Shown: positions 32,333 through 40,646 of the stretch, piece after piece
How positions within the stretch are numbered: the first letter of the stretch is position 1
Layout of the letters: each line of letters opens with the position of its first letter
Assembly (NCBI GenBank): GCA_021030915.1
Contig: JAGEMR010000185.1
Span: 1-47,262 of the forward strand
DNA: 47,262 nt
Source: Astrothelium macrocarpum
Lineage: Eukaryota > Ascomycota > Dothideomycetes > Trypetheliales > Trypetheliaceae
Direction: 5' to 3'
Translations under genes and position numbers: made by a program
The notes under the pieces: model-generated
Told to the model about the DNA's origin: nothing
The model's input: only the letters and a program-made list of their open reading frames with translations
The model's database searches: none

Positions 32333-33784
32333 ATGAAGCTTTTAATCTTCTTGATCCTCACTTTCCCGCAATTTCATTTCATCTCAACCCAAGATACTGT
32401 AGGTGGTGAGCCCAACACCATCTCGGCTAAATTTCCACCTTATCTGGGTGGAAATAGCCCCTGGTTTCCAGGCCCCAATCTCAATGGAATCCCCTATGAA
32501 ACCCCCCAAGAATGCACTGTCGACATGGCAGCCTTTACATCTCGTCACGGATCTCGCTACCCTGACCCCTCCGCCTATCAACAATGGCAGAATCTCTCTA
32601 CCAAAATCCACTCCGCCAAATTCACCGCCTCCGGCTCTCTTTCCTTCCTACCAACATGGCAACCAGTGCTCAACGACCCCGCACAGCAGCTGTCTCAGGT
32701 GAGTCAAGGCGGCTGGAAAGAGCTCTACGACATGGGCGTCACGTATCGCTGGAGGTTACCCCAGCTATATACGGACAACACCCCGTTTGCACTTTGGTGC
32801 AACCTCTATCCTGCCGCGTCCCGCGTCGTCGACTCCGCCCGCCTCTTCGCACGCGGCTTTCTCGGCCCCAACGCCACCACCCTCGGCACGGTGTACACGC
32901 TCAACTCGTCCGATCCGCGGTCGCTCGCCAACTCGCTGGCGCCCTCGGACCTCTGCCCCAACTACGACGACGATAGCGGTGGCGCCAACGCGACGACGTG
33001 GGCAGATATTTACCTGCCGCCCATCGTGACGCGGTTGAACGATCTAATACGAGGGGATCTTGCCTTCGACGCCACGGACGTGAGCCTGTTTCCCTATCTT
33101 TGCGGGTTCGAATCGCAGATCACCGGCACCACCAGTCCGTGGTGTGGCGTCTTCACGGAACCGGAGCTGCGAGAATACGAGTATGCTCAGGACATCCGGT
33201 ACTATTACGGTTCCGGTCCCGGAGCGGAAAAGAACGGGACGTTCATGTTGCCGTTTCTGGCCGCGGTGGTGAGGCGCTTCCAGGACGGGCCGGAGAAGAG
33301 CTATGTGCAAACGGATGGGACCGTGTTCAAGCCGAGCCCGCTGATTGCGACGTTCACGAATGATGGCCAAATTAATCAGTTGGTGAGTGAGATTGGGGTT
33401 TTTGATGGGGAGGCCCCTTTGCCCCCGAACAGAATTCCGGAGGGGCAGAAATATGTGGCGAGTAGATATGTGACAATGAGGGGGACAATCGGATTTGAGA
33501 GACTTAATTGTGCTTCGGCAAATGACGCTTCATCGTCTGTTGAGCAACAACGAACGTCCCAGCAGTATGTGAGGGTGACATTGAATGATGTCGTGTACCC
33601 TGTAGTTGGGTGTGATGATGGGCCGGGTAGGAGTTGCGAGCTGGGAAAATACGCGCAGATTGTGGAAGGAAAGCAGAAGCAGGCCGGGAATTTCAATACT
33701 GTCTGTGGATTTGGAAATGGAACGGATGTGACAACATTCTTAACGGATACCCGGCTGCTGTTTGAGAAAGCGGTGGCCCCCTGA
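32333..33784 (+). CDS. Secreted histidine acid phosphatase (phytase-like)
   Basis: This is an intronless gene of 483 residues. I choose ATG 32333 (AAA at -3 to -1) over 32318 because a clean signal peptide starts there (MKLLIFLILTFPQFHFIS). The branch-2 histidine phosphatase signature RHGSRYP is at residues 71-77; His72 would be the phosphorylated nucleophile. Other family blocks are GWKELYDMG, SRVVDSARLFARGFLG, CGFESQ..WCGVF, EYEYAQDIRYYYGSGPG and C-terminal paired cysteines. Several NxT/S sites suggest glycosylation. The usual HD proton-donor pair near the C-terminal third appears as ND (N343-D344, in TFTNDGQ). The Asp is kept but the preceding His is Asn. Substrates in the family include phosphomonoesters and inositol phosphates; which applies here is unknown. 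The middle of the gene is GC-rich. Confidence 0.88.
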   Translation: MKLLIFLILTFPQFHFISTQDTVGGEPNTISAKFPPYLGGNSPWFPGPNLNGIPYETPQECTVDMAAFTSRHGSRYPDPSAYQQWQNLSTKIHSAKFTASGSLSFLPTWQPVLNDPAQQLSQVSQGGWKELYDMGVTYRWRLPQLYTDNTPFALWCNLYPAASRVVDSARLFARGFLGPNATTLGTVYTLNSSDPRSLANSLAPSDLCPNYDDDSGGANATTWADIYLPPIVTRLNDLIRGDLAFDATDVSLFPYLCGFESQITGTTSPWCGVFTEPELREYEYAQDIRYYYGSGPGAEKNGTFMLPFLAAVVRRFQDGPEKSYVQTDGTVFKPSPLIATFTNDGQINQLVSEIGVFDGEAPLPPNRIPEGQKYVASRYVTMRGTIGFERLNCASANDASSSVEQQRTSQQYVRVTLNDVVYPVVGCDDGPGRSCELGKYAQIVEGKQKQAGNFNTVCGFGNGTDVTTFLTDTRLLFEKAVAP

Positions 33785-35499
33785 AGCTTGTACAATAAAA
33801 AGGATAGGGGGCCATCGTGCTTGAAATTTGATCTAGGTTGAGGTGGGAGGGTTACCCGGTTGTTGTTGTTGACGTTGTCTCAGTATACTGGATATCCATA
33901 GTCCAATGTACAAATGGCCTCAGTACGGAGCTTCCCTTGTCGTCGGCGCTAAACTTATCTCGTCCTAAGATGAGATGAGACTACCTAGTCTCTGGACTAA
34001 ACATTCGTGGTGTGAAAGAAATTCTTGGGCAGTCTGATTTCCACAGTGGCTACCTTGCTATTCAGTCAATCCCATTATTTGACTGGCCAACGGTTCACAA
34101 TATCTCTACAATCTTATAATATTGAGCTTACAGTGTTGTGGGTTCTCATTATTTCACAATTGCTTCCATAGCCTGCTAACGGGGCGGTCAGCAGCTTTAG
34201 GAGCGAGAAAGCAGGTTGCCAAGCCAGGGAGAGGATGAGAGGATGGGGAGGATGGTAGGCTGATGAGATGGCTACCTAGGACGATCAGTAGAACAATCCT
34301 TTTTGCTAAAATTATAAAACCCAATGATCCATCCAAAAGACTCAACACCTTTTGCCGGCTACAGAAATTTCTAGACTCATCTGTCAGGGGGGGGAAGGTA
34401 AGCACAGAGGGGGTTTTGTCGGGAAGTTTGAAAGTGGTGACAAGCTTGATTGATTAGCCATGAACGGACAGCAGGTATTCATGAGGTAAAGCTAAATGTG
34501 AGATTTAGGAAGCCATCAGTATCCCATGCTTCAGATCCATGAAATATTGCCAGGGTCCTGAGCGATGAATCAGTCATGTCAAGTTCATTGTTTGCTTGCT
34601 TGTGGCCATTGGAGCCAAGCTACGAAAGGACAGACGATGATGCCTTGTATGGACCAATGGACGAGTAAAGAATCTGGAGCTGGAGCGACCGTGCTTCCAG
34701 GTCTTACACAACCGCACACTTGCACACTGGCATACTGACAAATTCGACGCCCATTGCTTCTTAATTGGGCTACTTTGAAACCATGTTAATCCTTCATCTC
34801 ATTATTCTATATATGGCGAACAAGTTCGCAATCACCACAATTCTGATATCACTGGCTAGTCAGGGTGGTGAATTGCGGGTGAGCGAGACATTTCGTTTGT
34901 CACCGACTAGTGCCCCCCATCAACCCCTGAACCAAGAAACGCATTGAAGCCAAAGCCAATCGCTGCATTCGATCACGAGCTAGCTCTCCTCCAAAAACCT
35001 CTTTTGGTGTATCTTGCTCGGAGACTGACGTCGCATGTCCTTTTCATGCTCTAATGCTTGTGTTCGCAAACGTTTGGCCTCTCACCCACAAAGCCGGAGA
35101 ATCTATCAACAAACAGAGCTCACTCTTTCTCTCTATTTTGAGGCTTTCCTCTTTATCCCAATTACATGAGTCTCACCTCACTAGGGCACGGTCTGTAATG
35201 TTTGCCAAAATCCTTTGTCACTCTGTGGATCGATGTCCATTGCAACGCCCTGATCCAAAGCCTCCTTTGCCAAAGCCACCGTGCACAATTTCTACCAGGA
35301 TTCTTTGTCTGTCAGTGTTTCGATTCTATAGATCTAAGAAGCATAAAAGCGGTGCGGTCCGCTACGAATCTTCCGTCATAGCAGTCTATTTGTATCTCTT
35401 CTTGCCAGGAAGTTGTTGCAGAAACCTAATCGACCAATCGTTCATCTCTCATCCCTAGAGGTTAACTGCGGAGACTTCATAGTACACCAGGTCCTCAAT
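33785..35499. other. Intergenic, no gene recognised
   Basis: About 1.7 kb. ORFs at 34154..34405 and 35054..35458 have no recognisable features; the latter abuts the zinc-ribbon gene and is probably its leader. No RNA gene was seen. Confidence 0.5.
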
Positions 35500-36054
35500 A
35501 TGTCGGAGCAACTCGATTGTTGGCATTGCGAGAGACCTCATTCGCGCACTGCAGACTTCTGTAAAACATGCAACGGTTGGACCATGCCTACTCTCACTGA
35601 GGAACACAAGACCATCGAGTGGACCAGATTCGTGATTCACACAAACGATTCCGGGAGAGAAAAGGCTACGACATTAGATGAAGCAGCGCAGGCTATTGCG
35701 GATAACCGGCATGTCGCAGTCCTTGTGATCGAAGGCGGGAAAGATTGCTCAACTAGAAAGCGACGAGAAACGGCAGTCTTCCTACACAGAGCTGGCGGAG
35801 ATAAGAGGTTGTCTTTTTCGAAGATGGAAGAGCGCTCCAGCTCCAGGAAATGGACTGATGTGACCAATTCTGACTGGGAGCGTTTCCAGAAGATGGCAAG
35901 GAAGGCGACTCAGGTCATCATGTATTCTCGTAGGCGATCCGAAGTATCGTTTTCTGTGGCGTTGGTACTAATCTTGCAAATAGTGCCCGAATCATTTCCC
36001 GCGCCGAACTCATTTCCAGCGCCGTATCATTTCTGGCGCCCAACTCATTCCTAG
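35500..36054 (+). CDS. Small zinc-ribbon protein, 166 aa
   Basis: Exons are 35500..35929 and 35984..36054. The 54-nt intron has donor GTAGGC and a textbook TACTAATC branch point before AAATAG; its length is a multiple of three and has no stop, so retention would add 18 residues. ATG 35500 is chosen because it immediately precedes the zinc ribbon: CWHCERPHSRTADFCKTC, cysteines 7, 10, 21 and 24. The middle (about 40-140) is charged, with LDEAAQAIADNRHVAVLVIE and SDWERFQKMARKATQVIMY, and resembles nothing I can name. The last exon is made of a 17/18-nt tandem repeat encoding SFPAP-like units. The gene faces the zinc-ribbon kinase tail to tail, 87 bp apart. Function unknown; nucleic-acid or protein binding by the ribbon is a guess. 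Confidence 0.65.
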   Translation: MSEQLDCWHCERPHSRTADFCKTCNGWTMPTLTEEHKTIEWTRFVIHTNDSGREKATTLDEAAQAIADNRHVAVLVIEGGKDCSTRKRRETAVFLHRAGGDKRLSFSKMEERSSSRKWTDVTNSDWERFQKMARKATQVIMYSRRRSEVSFSVALVLILQIVPESFPAPNSFPAPYHFWRPTHS

Positions 36055-36058
36055 CGCC
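35989..36058 (+). repeat. 17/18-nt tandem repeat forming a terminal exon
   Basis: Four units alternate 17 and 18 nt, each containing CATTYC and ending GCGCC (35989-36005, 36006-36023, 36024-36040, 36041-36058). They encode ESFPAP, NSFPAP, YHFWRP and THS, and the stop TAG (36052-36054) lies inside the fourth unit. Confidence 0.75.
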
Positions 36059-36141
36059 TGACTGCCATTAGACCTGGAAAGATGAAGGGAACGTTTTGTT
36101 CCTCATGAGCTTCGTTTGTCCTTGGGTATTATAGGATGGTG

Positions 36142-37704
36142 TTATTTGAGATCTTGTTTAGTGCGAGCGGGGATAGTGAGTGGATTGGAAAAGGGCTGTG
36201 GCGTAGAATTTGTGTCTTTGGCATTGTTGCGGCTAATTTCGTTGAACCATCGCAAAAATTGCCTCTGACGGCTTGGGAATTTCTTCCATTCGTCCTCTTC
36301 TTCATCTTCCGAATCAGTCGAATCGACATCAAACACATCCACGTGCTCTTCTGCCCACCCAACGTTATCGTCCCGATATTCTGTGGCGTATGGTTTGCAG
36401 GAACAAAATGGCTGTCGAATCCAGTGATTTGCCTGATCAGGTACATGCTTACTCCAAGTGTGATTCCCTCCGTCCTTCCATGCTTTCATGACCGGATGTA
36501 CGCCCTTCCGGATCTCATCTATTTCGTTGGCATTATAGCCCGGGTGGAGGAGGTCCGGTTCATGGTCTCCCACATCATCTGTAACGATTGCAGTCCGGAA
36601 TTGTTCTGCCCACCAAGGAAAAAAGCCAGCTAATTCCCAGTCAAGTATTGCCGAGATTTTGAACCTTCCTTCCGGATTTGCGTCTGAAATAAAGACGTTG
36701 TATTGGTGTAGATCACCGTGGGTCAAAACATAAGGTCCACCCCGTGGGAAATTAGCCTTGAGTCTCAATATTTCTTCGTCCACTTTTTTAACCCACGAAT
36801 CTCGTAAGGATTTGTTAGCAGAACAGCCGTTGTTTTCGCGCCAATATCCCCAGAGGAGGCTTTTACGCATTGCGGGAGTCAGGTTCTCCAGCCATTCTTC
36901 CTCATCTTTTCCCGTCTTAATACATCCGAACCCAGTACAGTTACCGATAACACAATCGCGGAGCTCCGAACCATCCACTCTCTGCATATACGGCCTAGTG
37001 ATTTGGCGCCACTCCCGAATATGCTTCTTCAGATCCTGCATTACATCCATCCTCTGTTCGTACGTAAGGCTAGGCCACATCGTGCCAAGACAGCCTCCTT
37101 TTGCGCGAGCCATGATGGTAAAGTGGAATCGATCGTCTGATCCACCGGATTTGTGCATTTCTACAAGAGGGATATCCGGCTTCTCTTTCCGAAGAAACTG
37201 CTGCGTGATAAAATCCTTTTGACCGCGACTACCAGGGATGTTGGGCTCATCCCTGAGCAACCACGGGCCAAGCGGGCCAAGCTCCCAGATGGCATCATTC
37301 TCGTGAGGGCGGACATAGAAAACTTTTAAACGTGAAGTATATGCTCCCCCTATCTCATGGACATTAGTCCAGCCGCAATTATGACATAGTACCTCGGGCT
37401 TTCGGCTTTTGAAAGGGTCAAAATTCGACTTGGACTGATCTGTGTCCGAGTACGGTTTGGGTTTGCTGACTTGGATGTCGTGCACTTTATGAAAAAGGTC
37501 GGCGCCCTCAACTCCAGGATGGTCTGTCCCAAAGTTAAAATTGCCGAAACATTACGGCTTTCACTTCTACTTACAGGTATTATCGAATTGCTTTCTGTCT
37601 CGAATGACTTTTCTCATAAATTTTCTCTTCTCTGCATCGACTTGTGGTTCAGTGTCAGAACTAGAGACGACTTGGCCGCAGTTGCTACACAAATGGTCTG
37701 TCAT
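36142..37704 (-). CDS. APH-type phosphotransferase with N-terminal zinc-ribbon cysteines
   Basis: Exons are 37704-37575 and 37523-36142 (intron 51 nt, GTAAGT...GGACAG), 503 residues; an in-frame ATG at 37773 would add 23. The kinase-like part has the catalytic loop VLTHGDLHQYNVFI (HGD at about 312-314) and the metal-binding ILDWELAGFFPWW (Asp about 338), typical of fungal APH-domain proteins that resemble aminoglycoside and choline kinases. Ahead of it are two CxNCG knuckles, C6/C9 (HLCSNCGQ) and C90/C93 (VLCHNCGW), which could together bind one zinc. The N-lobe lies around residues 115-190 (FHFTIMARAKGG). After the kinase comes an acidic stretch and a basic tail ending TAA. Substrate unknown. 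The convergent neighbour also carries a zinc ribbon. Confidence 0.85.
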
Positions 37705-38387
37705 GATGAAGATACTTGTTGTAATGGTGGTCGACTTTGTCGCGAGAATTTCCCGAGCCGAGAAACGTCGCATTATATGTTTACACTAACATGAAAGACA
37801 CAAAGGTGGAGGAATGCGACTAGACGAATGCAATCAGACGAATGCGGTTAGACGAATGTGGTTGTGCAGTTGAAAACAAAGTGGACTCCAAAAACGGCCT
37901 TACCTGTGAATTACGACATAAAGCTTAGGTAAGTGTGCTTCTCGCTACTCTTAAAACCTTGCAAGATGTTAAAAGAAAGAAAGCGTATTCTGAGAAGCAC
38001 GAGGAGCTTTGTAAGCATAGCATGGCTTTGTACTCAGCACCAATGAGTTCATGAAGCTTCTAAGCCGCTCTACGAAAACCAACGAATACGTAAACGCCAT
38101 TCGTCGAATTAGTCAAATTCCAAGGCTAGGGACGGATCGGGATATGATCTGGGTTTTTATGGCCCGAGCATTGTGTGAATGTTGTTGTTAGAAGAAGCTA
38201 TCTGAGCTCCCGAAGATATCTAAGTATGTAGGACCTGAGCCACCCGAGCCTTCTGCTCATGCCCCAGCTCGGGTTGCTCTGCAGCAAGGGTAGCAGTAAC
38301 TAAGTAGCTCGTCCCGAGCTGCAATATTAAGCAAGCAAGCAAAGCAATCAGATACATGATAGGAAAGAAAAGGTAAGGCAATCACAT
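37705..38387. other. Intergenic with short tandem repeats
   Basis: No gene seen. Three near copies of a 14-15-nt unit containing AGACGAATG occur at about 37821..37864. The region lies between the zinc-ribbon kinase start and the end of the interrupted gene. Confidence 0.5.
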
Positions 38388-38525
38388 CTAAAATTTCTCC
38401 CCATCTTCTTGAGCTTCATCAGAACTGGAGGAATCTTTGATCTCGACTCCTTCTGCAAAACAATCCTCATCCTCAGACCATGTGAGAGACTGCTCGCGTT
38501 TCCGGGCAGACCTGCGTCTTGGTTT
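38388..38525 (-). pseudogene. In-frame continuation beyond the second TAA of the interrupted gene
   Basis: The frame of the upstream 392-aa ORF continues past its TAA (38526-38528) for 45 codons to TAG (38388-38390). It encodes a basic cluster KPRRRSARKRE followed by an acidic Ser-rich tail (TWSEDEDCF, SSSSDEAQEDGEKF). There is no GT upstream close enough for an intron to bypass the stop. The composition looks coding, like a nuclear-protein C-terminus, but it may be 3' UTR. Confidence 0.35.
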
Positions 38526-39704
38526 TTAATTTTCTTCCGATCCCGAATCCTCATCATCTTCGTCGTCCGCATCATCAGTGTCCATTGGATCATTGGTGCT
38601 GATATCAGAGCTCGCTTCGAGCAATTTGTTTTGACTTTCTCGTTCCTGTGCTCGCGTTCCAAGAACACCTCGCAGGTTTCCGCCTGTTGGCGGACGAACA
38701 ATTTTACCGGTTGAAGCGTTGATTGGAACAAACGACGGTTGAGCCCTAAAGGACGAACAAGCTGTGACTTTGGAACTGCTAGCTTCATCTGAACGCGATC
38801 CGAAGAGGTGTTCAGTAGTTAGCATGCCATCATTATTCTGGATTTGATCGAGGATGCCGCCAGTGAACGGAGAGACTGTTGGTTCGGAACGCGATGACGT
38901 GATGCCTAGCCGTTTGGCTGGGGGATTGGATGCAGAGGGCGAGATTTGACGTTTTATTTGGCGTTTATCCAGGTAGCCCTCCATGCTCTCGATGTTCGAC
39001 CTCACAGTTTGGAGCTTCTGCCTTACTGCATCAGTACCTTGGATGAGGCGCTCGCGTTTCTCGAGCACCGCGCTCTCCATGTGTTGGATCTTCGCGGGCT
39101 TCTCCCGTACTTCTCTCTCTAATTGCTCAAGAGCCAATTTTTCTTTAGGGAGAGCTGCTTCTGTCTGCTCGAGCTCGAGCCGATCAGCGTTAAAAGCATC
39201 AATCTCTCCGAATAGGACTGGGCTAAGCGGTTTCGTCGGTGAGCTGAGCGTGATAGGCGCTGGCTGGTCTGAGGTGGCTTTGTTTATAGCGGTGAACTGC
39301 CCTGAACGGGTTATTGGGCTTGGTCCCAAGAATGGTTCTGTGAGTTCGCGTGCGTTTGTAAGAGCGGGTTGCGCAGCTTTAGAACTGGAAGCTTCAGCTC
39401 GGGTCGATTGAGCGGTTGTGGAAGTCTCCTTTGCGGGAGCCTTCTCTGCAGAGGTTTTTTCGCGATTGGAAAGCGATCTAGGTTTGATTTTCCCTCCAAA
39501 GCGAACGGGATTCGCTTCCTCATCATCCGTTTCGACTTCCTTGTCTTTCTCCCTATTCTTCCCTTTTTTCTTGATCGGGACAGTAACGACAGCTGTCTTG
39601 GCACAAGAGGGAATGCTTCCTTTGGTTTGCCTGACATATCGGTCCTTGAGCAGTTGGTCGAACTCAGGCCTTTGTTGCAGATATTTCAAGGTTGCAGCAC
39701 TCAT
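38526..39704 (-). CDS. Coiled-coil protein of unknown function, 392 aa (second part of an interrupted frame)
   Basis: The ORF begins MSAATLKYLQQRPEFDQLL and continues through a basic/acidic low-complexity region. It then has a coiled coil at about residues 170-245 (LELEQTEAALPKEKLALEQL, REVREKPAKIQHMESAVLEK, VRQKLQTVRSNIESMEGYL) and a Ser-rich segment, ending in an acidic tail DTDDADDEDDEDSGSEEN and TAA. Codons upstream of the ATG stay open in the same frame (IEVDIDPDR) up to TAA 39732-39734, the stop of the next ORF upstream, so the two may be one gene. No family recognised. Lys-rich patches and acidic tracts suggest a nuclear protein; this is inference. Confidence 0.55.
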   Translation of the reverse strand: MSAATLKYLQQRPEFDQLLKDRYVRQTKGSIPSCAKTAVVTVPIKKKGKNREKDKEVETDDEEANPVRFGGKIKPRSLSNREKTSAEKAPAKETSTTAQSTRAEASSSKAAQPALTNARELTEPFLGPSPITRSGQFTAINKATSDQPAPITLSSPTKPLSPVLFGEIDAFNADRLELEQTEAALPKEKLALEQLEREVREKPAKIQHMESAVLEKRERLIQGTDAVRQKLQTVRSNIESMEGYLDKRQIKRQISPSASNPPAKRLGITSSRSEPTVSPFTGGILDQIQNNDGMLTTEHLFGSRSDEASSSKVTACSSFRAQPSFVPINASTGKIVRPPTGGNLRGVLGTRAQERESQNKLLEASSDISTNDPMDTDDADDEDDEDSGSEEN

Positions 39705-39731
39705 GCGATCGGGATCGATATCGACTTCGAT

Positions 39732-40646
39732 TTAATCCTCATATTTCTCGTCATATTTGTATTCGCTGCGCTGAATAATTGATCCCGAACTCCCTTTGTA
39801 GGACCTCAGAACCCACCAAAACTTACCCCCCTCTCGAGGCCACTCTTCGATGTCGCGAGCATTCATTCCTTTTTTAGCCGCGATATCGTTTGTAAGACAT
39901 CTAAAAAAGCCTTCTCCACACAGAAGCACTGCGCCCATGCAGGTGGCATAAGAACGTTCCCCATCGCTGTCCTTTTCAGTGTAAGGTCTCCCAGCAGGCT
40001 CGATATTTGATAGCACGAGGCCTTTACTATCAAATATATGAGGCCAATAATGGTAGAGTATGCCTTTGTCGATTGCCTTCTTCTCGTGTGCGAGTACAAG
40101 CAACTCGCCTTTATGCAGGTCTTCGAGGCTTACCCGAGCAGGCGGAAGTCGATGGGCTTGTAGAGGACCGCAGCATACATAATACACTGCTATGTCTCGT
40201 AATCTGTTGGCGTCAAACTGTACGCCTGATTTACGCTGTTTCTGAGTGGTGCTTCGGGATTTTCTCTTTTTTTTGTGCTCGGGTTCTGGCTGCTCGGGAA
40301 CCTTTTCGTTTCCATGGACCCCATACTCAAAATGTACACGTGGGTAGTTGGCTGGGAGAGCCTTGCCTCCAATATTGCACTTGCTTTTCTTTTTGCCTTT
40401 CTTGTCTGCTTCGTTCGGGACAGCTTTCCCGATCCACCGCGAGGTATCTGGAGAAGCATTTTGTTCTAGTCGACCCCATGCCGTTCCGGGCTCACAGATA
40501 TCCATCGCGATAACCCCTTCGACGGGATCTGCGGCTTCTTTGACTGGAAAATTAGCTTTCGGGTCAGGCACTCGAGTTCGCGTTTGGTTGGCCGCCCCGT
40601 CACTAGGTGCCGCGCTTTCAAAATTCCTCAAGTCCATCCTGAACAT
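39732..40646 (-). CDS. Protein of unknown function, 304 aa (first part of an interrupted frame)
   Basis: ATG 40646 (or 40637) follows an in-frame stop. The first third is disordered, with a Lys-rich KKGKKKSKC and HKKKRKSRSTTQKQRKS resembling nuclear signals. The C-terminal half looks folded: LRDIAVYYVCCGPLQAHRLP, GELLVLAHEKKAIDKGILYH, then CMGAVLLCGEGFFRCLTNDI and GGKFWWVLRSYKG. It ends KYDEKYED then TAA (39732-39734). The same frame continues for nine codons into the 392-aa ORF, and no plausible intron removes the TAA, so the whole (40646 to 38388, 753 codons) reads as one protein with two internal TAA. I recognise no family. Confidence 0.55.
   Translation of the reverse strand: MFRMDLRNFESAAPSDGAANQTRTRVPDPKANFPVKEAADPVEGVIAMDICEPGTAWGRLEQNASPDTSRWIGKAVPNEADKKGKKKSKCNIGGKALPANYPRVHFEYGVHGNEKVPEQPEPEHKKKRKSRSTTQKQRKSGVQFDANRLRDIAVYYVCCGPLQAHRLPPARVSLEDLHKGELLVLAHEKKAIDKGILYHYWPHIFDSKGLVLSNIEPAGRPYTEKDSDGERSYATCMGAVLLCGEGFFRCLTNDIAAKKGMNARDIEEWPREGGKFWWVLRSYKGSSGSIIQRSEYKYDEKYED

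Noticed and set aside
33105..33125. GGGTTCGAATC, like a tRNA T-arm
   Set aside because: It lies inside the acid phosphatase coding sequence (CGFESQ) and no acceptor or anticodon arm can be formed around it.
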